Source: JAQVEB01 sp028698105 (GTDB taxonomy: Bacteria > Bacteroidota > Bacteroidia > Bacteroidales > Dysgonomonadaceae). Taken from it: a DNA stretch of 27,696 nt. The stretch lies in contig CAXYYA010000042.1 of the NCBI GenBank assembly GCA_964293155.1, positions 1 through 27,696 of the forward strand, written 5' to 3'. This document shows, in pieces, positions 8,852 through 15,488 of this stretch. A program made the position numbers and the translations under genes. Each line of letters opens with the position of its first letter. The stretch's first letter is position 1. The notes beneath the pieces are model-generated. The model saw nothing but the letters and a program-made list of their open reading frames with translations, was not told the origin of the DNA and did not search any database.

Positions 8852-8879
8852 AAGCGCATAAAGAAGATATTATGCGCTT
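8852..8879 (-). terminator. Hairpin terminating the ars operon
   Basis: AAGCGCATAA (8852-8861) and TTATGCGCTT (8870-8879) form a perfect 10-bp stem with an 8-base loop, just after the acr3 stop. On the minus strand it is followed by an AT-rich stretch (AATTTATTATAAG) and not a pure T-run, so termination is likely but not textbook. Confidence 0.6.
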
Positions 8880-8900
8880 GATGTTCTATTTCTTTTTTAA

Positions 8901-9953
8901 CTACAATTTTACCGGCGATGCAAACCATTTCTTTTTAAACCAAAACGCCACGTTGACCAATGCGATCATTACCGGAACTTCTACCAGCGAGCCGATCACA
9001 GCGGCGAATGCCTCGCCGGAACTGATGCCGAAAATAGCGATGGCTACGGCAATGGCAAGCTCGAAATTGTTGCTTGCTGCCGTGAACGATAGGGTGGTGG
9101 ACTGCTCGTAATTGGCTCCCGCTTTTTTGCTCATAAAAAAAGATGCCACAAACATGATAACAAAATACAGAATAAGCGGAATGGCAATGCGAACCACATC
9201 GAGCGGAAGTTTCACGATGTACTCTCCTTTCAGCGAGAACATTACGAAAATAGTAAACAGCAACGCGATAAGCGTAAACGGACTGATCTTTGGAACAACA
9301 TTGCGGTTGTACCAACTTTCGCCTTTTGTTTTCACAAAAATGTACCGGGTGAGAAATCCGGCAAACATGGGAATTCCCAGATAAATGAGTACACTTTTGG
9401 CAATTTCGGCCATGGTGATATTCGCTACCGAATCGTTGGTGGGCAAACCGAACCATCCGGGCAGAACGGCAATGAAGAAATAGGCGTACAACGAAAAGAA
9501 AAGTATCTGAAAGAGCGAGTTAAAGGCGACTAATCCGGCTGCATACTGGCGGTCGCCGTGAGCCAGGTCGTTCCACACGATGACCATTGCAATGCATCGT
9601 GCCAGCCCGATAAGGATAAGCCCGTACATGTAATCAATGTTGAATTGCAGAAAAATGATCGCAAGGAAAAACATCAGTACAGGCCCGATAATCCAGTTCT
9701 GTACCAGCGACAAGCCCAGAATTTTAGTGTTCTTGAAAACATCGCCCAGTTCTTCGTATTTCACTTTCGCCAACGGCGGATACATCATAATGATCAACCC
9801 GATGGCGATGGGGATATTGGTCGTCCCGACAGACAGCGAATTCCAGAAATCCGCGATGGCAGGAAACAACCACCCCGAAAAAACGCCGACGAGCATGGCC
9901 AGAAAAATCCAGACGGTAAGGTAACGATCGAGAATTTTTAGTTTTGCTTTCAT
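8901..9953 (-). CDS. acr3: Arsenite efflux transporter, ACR3 family
   Basis: Acr3 exports arsenite, the product of ArsC, across the inner membrane. The 350 residues contain about ten hydrophobic helices, as expected. Recognisable family segments are SGWLFPAI near residue 30, MMYPPLAKVKYEEL near 58-69, and GLARCIAMVIVWNDLAHGD at 116-134. Cys120 there is the conserved cysteine of the fourth helix, and Glu325 (LVEVPVM) is the conserved acidic residue of helix nine. Both positions are known to matter for transport in the family. The gene is the last of the operon, four bases after the DUF3147 gene, and a hairpin follows its stop. Confidence 0.96.
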   Translation of the reverse strand: MKAKLKILDRYLTVWIFLAMLVGVFSGWLFPAIADFWNSLSVGTTNIPIAIGLIIMMYPPLAKVKYEELGDVFKNTKILGLSLVQNWIIGPVLMFFLAIIFLQFNIDYMYGLILIGLARCIAMVIVWNDLAHGDRQYAAGLVAFNSLFQILFFSLYAYFFIAVLPGWFGLPTNDSVANITMAEIAKSVLIYLGIPMFAGFLTRYIFVKTKGESWYNRNVVPKISPFTLIALLFTIFVMFSLKGEYIVKLPLDVVRIAIPLILYFVIMFVASFFMSKKAGANYEQSTTLSFTAASNNFELAIAVAIAIFGISSGEAFAAVIGSLVEVPVMIALVNVAFWFKKKWFASPVKL

Positions 9954-9957
9954 ACGT

Positions 9958-10308
9958 TTAAAGTTGAATTCCGAATTTTTTGAGGATAAAAAGCATCACA
10001 AAATAGGCTATGATCATTACTGCGAGCGACGTGACGAGCGACACCCAGAAATTAACGTTTTTATGGATCATTGCCGGAAAAAGAATGAAGAACAGCAACG
10101 AAGGAATTACCATCCAGAAAACTCCCTGCGAGAGATCGGCAACCTGTTTGACATCCTTTGTATCGAGATACAGCCAGATGATGGCCAGCAACGATACCAA
10201 CGGAACGGAAGCGAGGATGCTTCCGAGCATTGTGCTGCGTTTGGATATTTCGCTGATCGCTACAATTATAACAGACGATAACAGCACTTTAATGATGTAG
10301 TACCACAT
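9958..10308 (-). CDS. DUF3147 family small membrane protein
   Basis: This 116-residue protein is almost entirely membrane-embedded, with four predicted helices at about 3-22, 30-47, 63-82 and 88-110. SEISKRSTMLGSILASVPLVS between helices one and two resembles the DUF3147 family as I remember it (segment beginning at residue 19). No cysteine or obvious metal-binding residue is present. It sits 8 bases after arsC and 4 bases before acr3, so it is almost certainly co-transcribed and arsenic-induced. A helper role for Acr3 is possible but unproven. Confidence 0.75.
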   Translation of the reverse strand: MWYYIIKVLLSSVIIVAISEISKRSTMLGSILASVPLVSLLAIIWLYLDTKDVKQVADLSQGVFWMVIPSLLFFILFPAMIHKNVNFWVSLVTSLAVMIIAYFVMLFILKKFGIQL

Positions 10309-10316
10309 GGTTTTTG

Positions 10317-10748
10317 TCAGTTAGTGACGGACGGTTTTATTTCTTCGTCGTAAAATTTCCTGAAAGCTACGCTTATCTCATCGCGAATGCGACGGAATTC
10401 GCTCATAACGAACTCATCCGTTCCTACGGCTTCGCTCGGGTCTTCGAACCCGATGTGCAGGCGGTGCCTCACTTTTCCGGTGAACATGGGGCAGGCTTCG
10501 TTGGCTCCGCCGCATACGGTGATCACGTAATCCCACGCATCGTTGAGGTATTTATCCACCGGATCCGATGTGTGCCGGCTGATGTCCACACCTGCTTCCG
10601 CCATCACTTCCACGGCTCTGGGATTCACTTTGCCGCTTGCCTGCGTTCCTGCGGAACAAACGGTGATATTCGGGTCGAATGATTGCAGGAAACCGTGTGC
10701 CATTTGGCTTCGGCAACTGTTTCCGGTGCAAAGAATTAAAATTTTCAT
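10317..10748 (-). CDS. arsC: Arsenate reductase, thioredoxin-coupled (low-Mr phosphatase fold)
   Basis: ArsC reduces arsenate to arsenite, using a triple-cysteine relay regenerated by thioredoxin. The 143 residues start with the P-loop LCTGNSCRSQ, holding the nucleophile Cys7 and also Cys12. Cys79 and Cys86 (VCGGANEACP) match the relay cysteines of the Staphylococcus pI258 enzyme (Cys82, Cys89). Asp103 in FEDPSEA is the general acid. This separates it from the glutaredoxin-type ArsC. It lies 58 bases after the permease gene and 8 bases before DUF3147. The thioredoxin it needs is not supplied by this operon unless ArsE serves. Confidence 0.96.
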   Translation of the reverse strand: MKILILCTGNSCRSQMAHGFLQSFDPNITVCSAGTQASGKVNPRAVEVMAEAGVDISRHTSDPVDKYLNDAWDYVITVCGGANEACPMFTGKVRHRLHIGFEDPSEAVGTDEFVMSEFRRIRDEISVAFRKFYDEEIKPSVTN

Positions 10749-10806
10749 ACGATAAAATGTTTAGCTGTGATTATTAAATATATGTGATAAAATCCTGTCA
10801 TCCGAT

Positions 10807-11775
10807 TTATAAAATGATATTGAAAACGTATCCTGAAATGATGATGGCTATGATCAGAAATCCGAAAAAATACGCCATTAGTTTCCACGTCATAACTTTT
10901 TTCAGCAACATTGCTTCAGGCAACGAAAGCGCGATAACCGACATCATAAAGGCCAGCGCCGTACCGATAGGAACGCCTTTATCTACCAACGCCTCCAATA
11001 CGGGCACAACCCCAGCGGGGTTCGCATACATGGGCGCTCCCAGTATAACGGCCAATGGTACGGCAAACGGATTTTGTTTACCGATATAAGCCTCGAAAAA
11101 TCCCGTCGGAACAAAACCATGAATGACTGCTCCAACTGCAATACCGATTAAAATGTACAAAAAAACCGCGTGCACGATGTCCCATGCTCCGCGAACAACT
11201 CCGGGAAAACGCTGTGCTAAAGTAAGCTTCTCCGCATCGGATGCTTCGGTTTCGATAACCGGTTGCTGCATTACCTGTTTTACCCAAGGCGACAGCAAAG
11301 GTTCCAGTTTCATCTTCCCAAGCACATATCCGCCCACCATCCCGAGTATCATGCCGCTGATCAGGTAAACCGTAACCATTTGCCATCCGAAGGAACCCCA
11401 AAGCATGGCGATGGCAATTTCGCTTATCAGCGGCGAACTGATCAGAAATGCAAACGTAACGCCAAGCGGAATGCCGCCGCGCACAAACCCGATGAACAAC
11501 GGGATTGACGAACAGGAACAAAATGGCGTGACGGCTCCCAGCAAAACGGCGAAAAAATATTCCAATCCGTAGAGTTTTTTGCGCGAAAGATAATCGCGCA
11601 CTTTTTCCACGGGAAAGTACGAGTTTATGTATCCCATCACAAAAGTGATGAGGAACAGCAGCAACGTAATTTTAATGGTGTCGTAAATAAAAAAATTGAG
11701 TGCTGCTCCCCAATGAGAAGCAGGATTTAAGCCTAAAACAGAATAAACCAACCAATCGGCAAAAGATTGTAACAT
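10807..11775 (-). CDS. arsP: ArsP-like permease (DUF318 / PF03773 family)
   Basis: A 322-residue integral membrane protein of the DUF318 permease family. Some members (ArsP) export trivalent organoarsenicals. About eight helices are visible in two halves joined by a hydrophilic loop at roughly 165-190. The family hallmark TPFCSCSSIPLF gives Cys86 and Cys88, and FLISSPLISE follows it in the first half. The second half contains GAPMYANPAGVVPVL, the mirrored motif. The gene begins one base after the arsG stop, indicating tight coupling. The family is broad, so the organoarsenical role is inferred from family and operon. The symbol is used in that sense. Confidence 0.8.
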   Translation of the reverse strand: MLQSFADWLVYSVLGLNPASHWGAALNFFIYDTIKITLLLFLITFVMGYINSYFPVEKVRDYLSRKKLYGLEYFFAVLLGAVTPFCSCSSIPLFIGFVRGGIPLGVTFAFLISSPLISEIAIAMLWGSFGWQMVTVYLISGMILGMVGGYVLGKMKLEPLLSPWVKQVMQQPVIETEASDAEKLTLAQRFPGVVRGAWDIVHAVFLYILIGIAVGAVIHGFVPTGFFEAYIGKQNPFAVPLAVILGAPMYANPAGVVPVLEALVDKGVPIGTALAFMMSVIALSLPEAMLLKKVMTWKLMAYFFGFLIIAIIISGYVFNIIL

Positions 11776-11776
11776 A

Positions 11777-12490
11777 TCAAAAAATAATTCTAAGTGTATA
11801 ATAAATGCCTACTCCAATAAAAATAACAGCTACGAACATGCTCAACCATTTTTCAAACTTCTGCATTCCGGTATAGAATTTTCCGATACCTGAGATGCTG
11901 TACGCCAAAATCCAGGCAACAACAATAATGGGGAGCGCCGTTGCAAACGCGAAAATAACGGGTAAGAAATACCCGCCTGTTTTGGCTGCCGACATCGGGA
12001 TGAGCATCCCGAAATAAAAAACGCTGCTCGTGGGACAAAATGCCAAAGCGAAAAGTATGCCGAGCATAAAAGCGCCCCAACTTCCTTTTTGTTTGTATTT
12101 TTCGGTTTGTTGTCCCGAAAATCCGAATTTGGGAAGATTCAGGCTACGTCCGAAAAGCATAAATAACCCGATAAGCAGAAGCGCAGGACCTATGATCATT
12201 TCGCCGTACCGGGCAATAAATTTTTGAACACCGTACAGGCTCGAACCGCTTTTTAGAATCAGAATCAGCACAACTCCAAGCAAGGTGTACGAAACAATTC
12301 GTCCCAACGTGTAAAGCAGTCCGTTACTGAAAATTCTTTTTCTGTTTTCAATGTCTTTGCCGATGTAGCCGATGGCTGTAATATTCGTAGCCAGCGGACA
12401 AGGACTGATCGCTGTTAGCAGGCCCAAAATAAAAGCTGTTACAAGCGGAATGTTGTTGTTTTGGAGCAGATTTTGAAGAAATTGTTCCAT
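11777..12490 (-). CDS. arsG: ArsG-family / CcdA-like membrane protein
   Basis: A 237-residue protein with six or seven helices and the CcdA/DsbD membrane fold. The two conserved cysteines lie one per half: Cys31 in TAISPCPLATNI and Cys152 in ALAFCPTSSV. Members encoded beside ArsE and ArsF are named ArsG and are described as efflux permeases for aromatic arsenicals (from memory of the Shewanella work). The fold also fits a transmembrane dithiol carrier. It starts 9 bases after the arsF stop and ends one base before the ArsP-like gene. Its arrangement with two small Cys-pair proteins is the basis for the ArsG name. CcdA-like electron carrier is the alternative. Confidence 0.82.
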   Translation of the reverse strand: MEQFLQNLLQNNNIPLVTAFILGLLTAISPCPLATNITAIGYIGKDIENRKRIFSNGLLYTLGRIVSYTLLGVVLILILKSGSSLYGVQKFIARYGEMIIGPALLLIGLFMLFGRSLNLPKFGFSGQQTEKYKQKGSWGAFMLGILFALAFCPTSSVFYFGMLIPMSAAKTGGYFLPVIFAFATALPIIVVAWILAYSISGIGKFYTGMQKFEKWLSMFVAVIFIGVGIYYTLRIIF

Positions 12491-12499
12491 GCAATTTCA

Positions 12500-12961
12500 C
12501 TAATTGGCCAACAATCCGTTAATTTTATCAGCAAGTTCTTTTTTGAATGCATCGGGATTGGTTCGTGCATTGGCAAAAGCAAATTCCGTGAGGTTTTCCA
12601 CAGATTCGGAGCCGTTCTTCCAATCGTTTACCAAAAGCGATGACGACGCAACTTCGTATTTATCGGCAATGGCCTGGTTTTCGGGCAGCGATATGTCAAT
12701 TACCTTAAAATCAATTTTTTTGCTGCCCATTTCATCCGAAAATTCGCTCTCCAACAGCGATTTGGTTTCTTTTTCGATCGCGTTGCATGTCGCGCAGCGT
12801 TGTTTGCCATGAAAATACAACACTTGCACCACATCGCCCTGAGACGTTGAATTTTCTATTTGTACCTTGTTCTCGTTTGCGGTTGTCGCCTTAGTTTGTT
12901 TGTTATTCGTGCAGCTAACTATGGCAATAACCATAAATAAAGCGAGAGTTAGATTTTTCAT
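12500..12961 (-). CDS. arsF: ArsF-family protein, putative lipoprotein
   Basis: A 153-residue protein of the family annotated as ArsF, a subunit of an aromatic-nitro reducing system acting on nitroarsenicals. It begins with a lipoprotein signal: Lys3, a hydrophobic stretch, then IVSC with Cys17 as the likely lipidated residue. A polar linker to about residue 42 follows. The mature domain starts with VVQVLYFHGKQRCATC, a thioredoxin-like strand leading to the pair Cys56/Cys59. The later part (ATNPDAF-like region at 130-140) is helical. The predicted export would place it outside the inner membrane. It lies 18 bases after arsE and 9 before arsG. Confidence 0.82.
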   Translation of the reverse strand: MKNLTLALFMVIAIVSCTNNKQTKATTANENKVQIENSTSQGDVVQVLYFHGKQRCATCNAIEKETKSLLESEFSDEMGSKKIDFKVIDISLPENQAIADKYEVASSSLLVNDWKNGSESVENLTEFAFANARTNPDAFKKELADKINGLLAN

Positions 12962-12979
12962 AATCGAAAGATTAAATTT

Positions 12980-13213
12980 TTATTTTGATAAAAGATTTTT
13001 CACTTGTTCTTTCGTTAATTTTTTACCGGCCGATACAACTTTGTTGTCAACAACCAGAGCAGGCGTGGCCATTACGTTGTAGCTGAGAATATCCGTCATA
13101 TCTTCAACTTTTGTGATTTGCGCGTCAATTCCCATTTCCGAAACGGCTTGCCATACCTGTTGTTCAAGCGCTTTGCAGTTCGCGCATCCGGTTCCTAAAA
13201 TTTTTATTTCCAT
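12980..13213 (-). CDS. arsE: Small thioredoxin-like protein, ArsE-like (TM0996/MTH895 type)
   Basis: This 77-residue protein is a minimal thioredoxin fold. MEIKILGTGCANCKAL gives a first strand and the active pair Cys10/Cys13. The cis-proline strand follows as VMATPALVVDNKVV, and a C-terminal helix ends the domain. There is no signal peptide, so it is cytoplasmic. This short glutaredoxin-like type often accompanies CcdA-like or DUF318 permeases and ArsR regulators. In the ArsEFG arrangement it takes the ArsE place. The start at 13213 lies 69 bases after arsR, and a palindrome matching the arsR operator sits in that gap. It could deliver electrons to ArsG, or to ArsC. Confidence 0.8.
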   Translation of the reverse strand: MEIKILGTGCANCKALEQQVWQAVSEMGIDAQITKVEDMTDILSYNVMATPALVVDNKVVSAGKKLTKEQVKNLLSK

Positions 13214-13244
13214 TTTTGATGATTTATAATTTATTTGTTTGGTA

Positions 13245-13262
13245 GTTCGTTAAATAACGAAC
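13245..13262. promoter_or_regulatory. Second ArsR operator candidate, between arsR and arsE
   Basis: GTTCGTTA and TAACGAAC are perfect 8-base inverted repeats around AA. Its outer half-sites are GTTCG and CGAAC separated by 8 bases, the same as in the palindrome at the arsR promoter (13602-13625). It lies 32 bases before the arsE start. No convincing TAnnTTTG element accompanies it, so it may modulate read-through or an internal promoter. Confidence 0.65.
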
Positions 13263-13282
13263 ATTATGTTTAAAAATTTTTT

Positions 13283-13591
13283 TCAACACTTATTTTTGAT
13301 TTCTTTCGAAAAGAAGGTCGAGAACAGCGATTTCGCCAATTTCCAGTTTTCTTCGTCAATGCAGTATTTCACTTTCGGCGCTTCAATTTCGCCCTGGATC
13401 AGGCCGGCGTTTTTCAGCTCTTTCAGGTGCTGCGAAATCGTGGCTTTGGCATTGGGGAACACTTCGTGAATATCGCCGAAATAACATGATTCCTGCGACA
13501 GCAGGAATTCCATAATCGCCACGCGGGTAGGGTGCCCCAGCGCTTTGGCGAAGCGGGCGATTTCGTCGGTATCGGTTTTTTTCTTTGCCAT
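13283..13591 (-). CDS. arsR: ArsR-family arsenic-responsive repressor
   Basis: This 102-residue winged-helix protein heads the arsenic operon and should repress it until arsenite binds. FAKALGHPTRVAIMEFLL (residues 14-31) is the usual first helices. FPNAKATISQHLKELKNAGLI (residues 45-65) is the recognition helix region, and IEAPKVKYCID forms the wing. The Cys-Val-Cys motif of the E. coli type is absent. The only cysteines are Cys36 (QESCYFGDI), Cys77 and the C-terminal Cys102, so the arsenite site must be built differently. The promoter directly upstream is overlapped by a palindrome, consistent with autoregulation. The first codon is about 12 bases after the predicted transcription start. 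Confidence 0.93.
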   Translation of the reverse strand: MAKKKTDTDEIARFAKALGHPTRVAIMEFLLSQESCYFGDIHEVFPNAKATISQHLKELKNAGLIQGEIEAPKVKYCIDEENWKLAKSLFSTFFSKEIKNKC

Positions 13592-13601
13592 ATTGGTTTT
13601 A

Positions 13602-13625
13602 TTGTTCGCAAAAGTACGAACAATA
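13602..13625. promoter_or_regulatory. ArsR operator palindrome at the ars promoter
   Basis: ATTGTTCG (13602-13609) and CGAACAAT (13618-13625) are perfect inverted repeats separated by 8 bases, and the 8-base spacer is the -7 promoter element itself. A dimeric ArsR bound here would cover the polymerase site. The core GTTCG-N8-CGAAC recurs at 13245-13262. Confidence 0.8.
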
Positions 13626-13640
13626 TTTTAATTTGCAAAT
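13610..13640 (-). promoter_or_regulatory. Bacteroides-type promoter of the ars operon
   Basis: On the minus strand TTTG (13640-13637) is followed after exactly 19 bases by TACTTTTG (13617-13610). Both match the Bacteroides consensus TTTG/TAnnTTTG, and the spacing is as expected. The arsR start codon follows at 13591. Confidence 0.8.
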
Positions 13641-13789
13641 GGTTTTGAGGAAAAATATTGGATAGGTTTATTTGTTTGTGTTTTCGGCTTTCTGTCCGTT
13701 GTGATTGGTAATTTGATCTCAAATGCAATGGGCGATGGCGGAAATCGGTATTATTTTAATGATTGTGGTATGTTTTACCCAATGCGCCA

Positions 13790-13965
13790 CAAGGTGGCAA
13801 AAGAATAGAGGATAGGGCAACCCCCTATTTTAGTGATGCAATTCCCTAAACTAAGCCCTGTTAAGGGCGGAAGAATTTCTTTAGCGCTTTCAGCGCTCAA
13901 CATTGGGTGCATATTACATCCGTAGGGCGTTGCCCTACGCTATGTTCTTTTATGCTTTCAGCGAA
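13790..13965. repeat. REP-like intergenic region with three short palindromes
   Basis: The arsR-methyltransferase gap (13592-13973, about 380 bases) holds no credible gene. Within it are three stem-loops. GCCCT/AGGGC lies at 13855-13859 and 13864-13868. AGCGC/GCGCT lies at 13883-13887 and 13893-13897. The perfect 8-bp stem CGTAGGGC/GCCCTACG lies at 13921-13928 and 13932-13939. The density and GC-rich stems in AT-rich DNA suggest a dispersed repeat remnant. Copy number cannot be judged here. Confidence 0.45.
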
Positions 13966-13973
13966 TTATCATA

Positions 13974-14740
13974 TTATTTGATTCTTTTCCCAATATAAAA
14001 CATATATCCGTAATACGCTTTGTATTTGTAGTATAACGATGCTTCATGCCGCTGTGAAGCAGCGAATTCCTCTGCGGTTTTGTTACCCTTGTGTTTTTTC
14101 AGAAAGGAATCAATGTTCAACGCCTGCTTGCTGTAATAGTCTGTCCATAACGTAACATATAAGTTGCAACCGGTAAATAACCTGCTTTTTGCATTTGTGC
14201 AACTTTATTCGGTATGGTATCTATTTCCGGATAAGTTTTTTGCCAGAATTCGTGAATTTCATCGGGCCGTTCTTCGCTAAACCAGGTGTTTTCTGTAATA
14301 GCAATGTATCCGCCCATTTTCAGGAATTTACGCCATTCGTTTATTCCGCGTTCAAACCCGATGTTATAAATGGAACCTTCCGACCAGATTAAATCCAGTT
14401 CTTCTTCGGCGAATGGAAGGTTTTCCATATTCCCTACAATGCCTTTTACCCTGTCCTGAAGATGGTGATTCAGGGAGTTTCGGTTAAATGTATCAATAAA
14501 ATCCTCCCACACATCCATTCCGATAATTTCGCACGATGTATTTTTCCCTAATGTCATGGTTTGGCCGCCGGTTCCGCAACCAATATCGGCAATTTTTGAT
14601 TTTTCGGTAAGGCCTGTTATAAAACTCAGCGCTTTAAGTGTTTCTTCTTCATTGCCCGGACCTTGTCGTTCGGTAGTTGAAAAAAAATCGTAAATAATGC
14701 TTAGATCGAAATCGTGAATGGTATGTTTTTCGTTGCCCAT
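13974..14740 (-). pseudogene. SAM-dependent class I methyltransferase, frameshifted near its C-terminus
   Basis: The first 190 or so residues form a Rossmann methyltransferase: TIHDFDLSIIYDFF at the N-terminus, the SAM-binding loop IADIGCGTGGQ at 50-60, and LIWSEGSIYNIGFERG downstream. After PVATYML (the ATG at 14156-14158) the frame runs into RYGQTITASRR and stops at 14117. A different frame then gives a plausible continuation, WTDYYSKQALNIDSFLKK, then KTAEEFAASQRHEASLYYKY, then YYGYMFYIGKRIK, with a stop at 13974-13976. The family as I recall it has a Pro-Glu-Asn-Cys-Trp-Thr segment here. Five bases (14148-14152) replace about twelve, which fits a 7-base deletion. A good Shine-Dalgarno (GGAGGA) precedes the start. 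It lacks the cysteines of ArsM. The substrate is unknown. Confidence 0.8.
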
Positions 14741-14949
14741 ATTTGTCCTCCGGAAATTATATATTGATAAAAGTATTCTGGATATATTAATTTGTTTTTT
14801 TTAGGTTAACGACATCCGGCGGTATGTGCAGTGCGGGATTCAAAGCACTCACTTGTAGAGTTACAGTAAGGTTTAATAAATGAGCTGCAAATGCAACAGG
14901 CAGAGCACTCACATTACGTATGACCGCTTGTCTTATTCAGTTGCTATTT
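14741..14949. other. Intergenic region without recognisable gene
   Basis: These 209 bases separate the VOC gene stop from the methyltransferase start, both on the minus strand. The part nearest the methyltransferase carries its GGAGGA ribosome binding site (14748-14753, minus strand) and a TACTTTTA sequence, a one-off match to the -7 element. The remainder (about 14805-14940) shows no ORF, tRNA fold or clear repeat. Confidence 0.4.
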
Positions 14950-15327
14950 TTATCCTTTTTCAAATTCAATTAATTCAATCGGAGCTCCGTTATGTTCAAT
15001 CATCGCAACTCTTGTTCCCGTACCTGGAGAATTCGGAGGAGTGATAATATTGAATTCTCTTCTTGATAGTTCAATGTCCAGATCATCAACTTCAAATGCA
15101 ATGTGTGGCACATTCTTTATCAAGTCGTTGATAGGACTATCCTTATCGAACCTCATCCATTCAATACCATAGGGACTTGAATCAAATCCAGAAACGTAAA
15201 ATTTAAACTGAGGCAAGTATATTTCACCATTAATTGGCTTATCCGTTGGTATTCCTATATGATGATAGCGCCAACCCCATTCTGACATCGCTAATGGGGG
15301 TTCACTGTCTTGTCTTTTTATGCTCAT
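14950..15327 (-). CDS. VOC (glyoxalase/bleomycin-resistance fold) family protein
   Basis: This 125-residue single-domain protein of the vicinal oxygen chelate superfamily has the paired beta-alpha-beta-beta-beta layout. WRYHHIGIPTDKP near residue 20 opens the first module with a candidate metal-binding histidine. VPHIAFEVDDLD near residues 73-84 opens the second. The end, VAMIEHNGAPIELIEFEKG, supplies the usual final strand with a glutamate in ELIEF. Members include lyases, dioxygenases and drug-binding proteins, and the substrate cannot be told from sequence. It has its own promoter and is not in an evident operon with the damaged methyltransferase downstream. Confidence 0.85.
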   Translation of the reverse strand: MSIKRQDSEPPLAMSEWGWRYHHIGIPTDKPINGEIYLPQFKFYVSGFDSSPYGIEWMRFDKDSPINDLIKNVPHIAFEVDDLDIELSRREFNIITPPNSPGTGTRVAMIEHNGAPIELIEFEKG

Positions 15328-15365
15328 CTTTTATGTGTGTATGGTCTTTTAACAATTGAACCACA

Positions 15366-15373
15366 CAAATATA
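15366..15373 (-). promoter_or_regulatory. -7 promoter element of the VOC gene
   Basis: The minus strand reads TATATTTG, an exact TAnnTTTG match about 39 bases upstream of the ATG at 15327. No clear -33 TTTG was seen. Confidence 0.5.
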
Positions 15374-15446
15374 CACAACTTTTTTTAACCAATTTAATAG
15401 AAAAACATTTTTTTCGTTATGGTGAATTAATTCGCAAAAAAAAATA

Positions 15447-15466
15447 GGTGCGAATAAAATCGCACC
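15447..15466 (-). terminator. Rho-independent terminator after the nitroreductase-like gene
   Basis: GGTGCGA (15447-15453) and TCGCACC (15460-15466) form a perfect 7-bp stem with a 6-base loop. On the minus strand the stem is followed by TATTTTTTTTT, a strong U-tract. It lies 22 bases past the stop of the gene ending at 15489. Confidence 0.88.
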
Positions 15467-15488
15467 CATAAAAATGTTCCCGGTAAAA

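Noticed and set aside
13423..13728. 101-codon frame overlapping arsR
   Set aside because: It is out of frame with the clear arsR and crosses the operator and promoter.
14117..14740. ArsM arsenite methyltransferase beside the ars operon
   Set aside because: It has the general SAM-binding loop but not the conserved ArsM cysteines, and it is a separate, damaged gene.
14805..14940. tRNA or small RNA in the gap before the methyltransferase
   Set aside because: No cloverleaf or CCA end could be drawn, and no promoter-terminator pair encloses the stretch.
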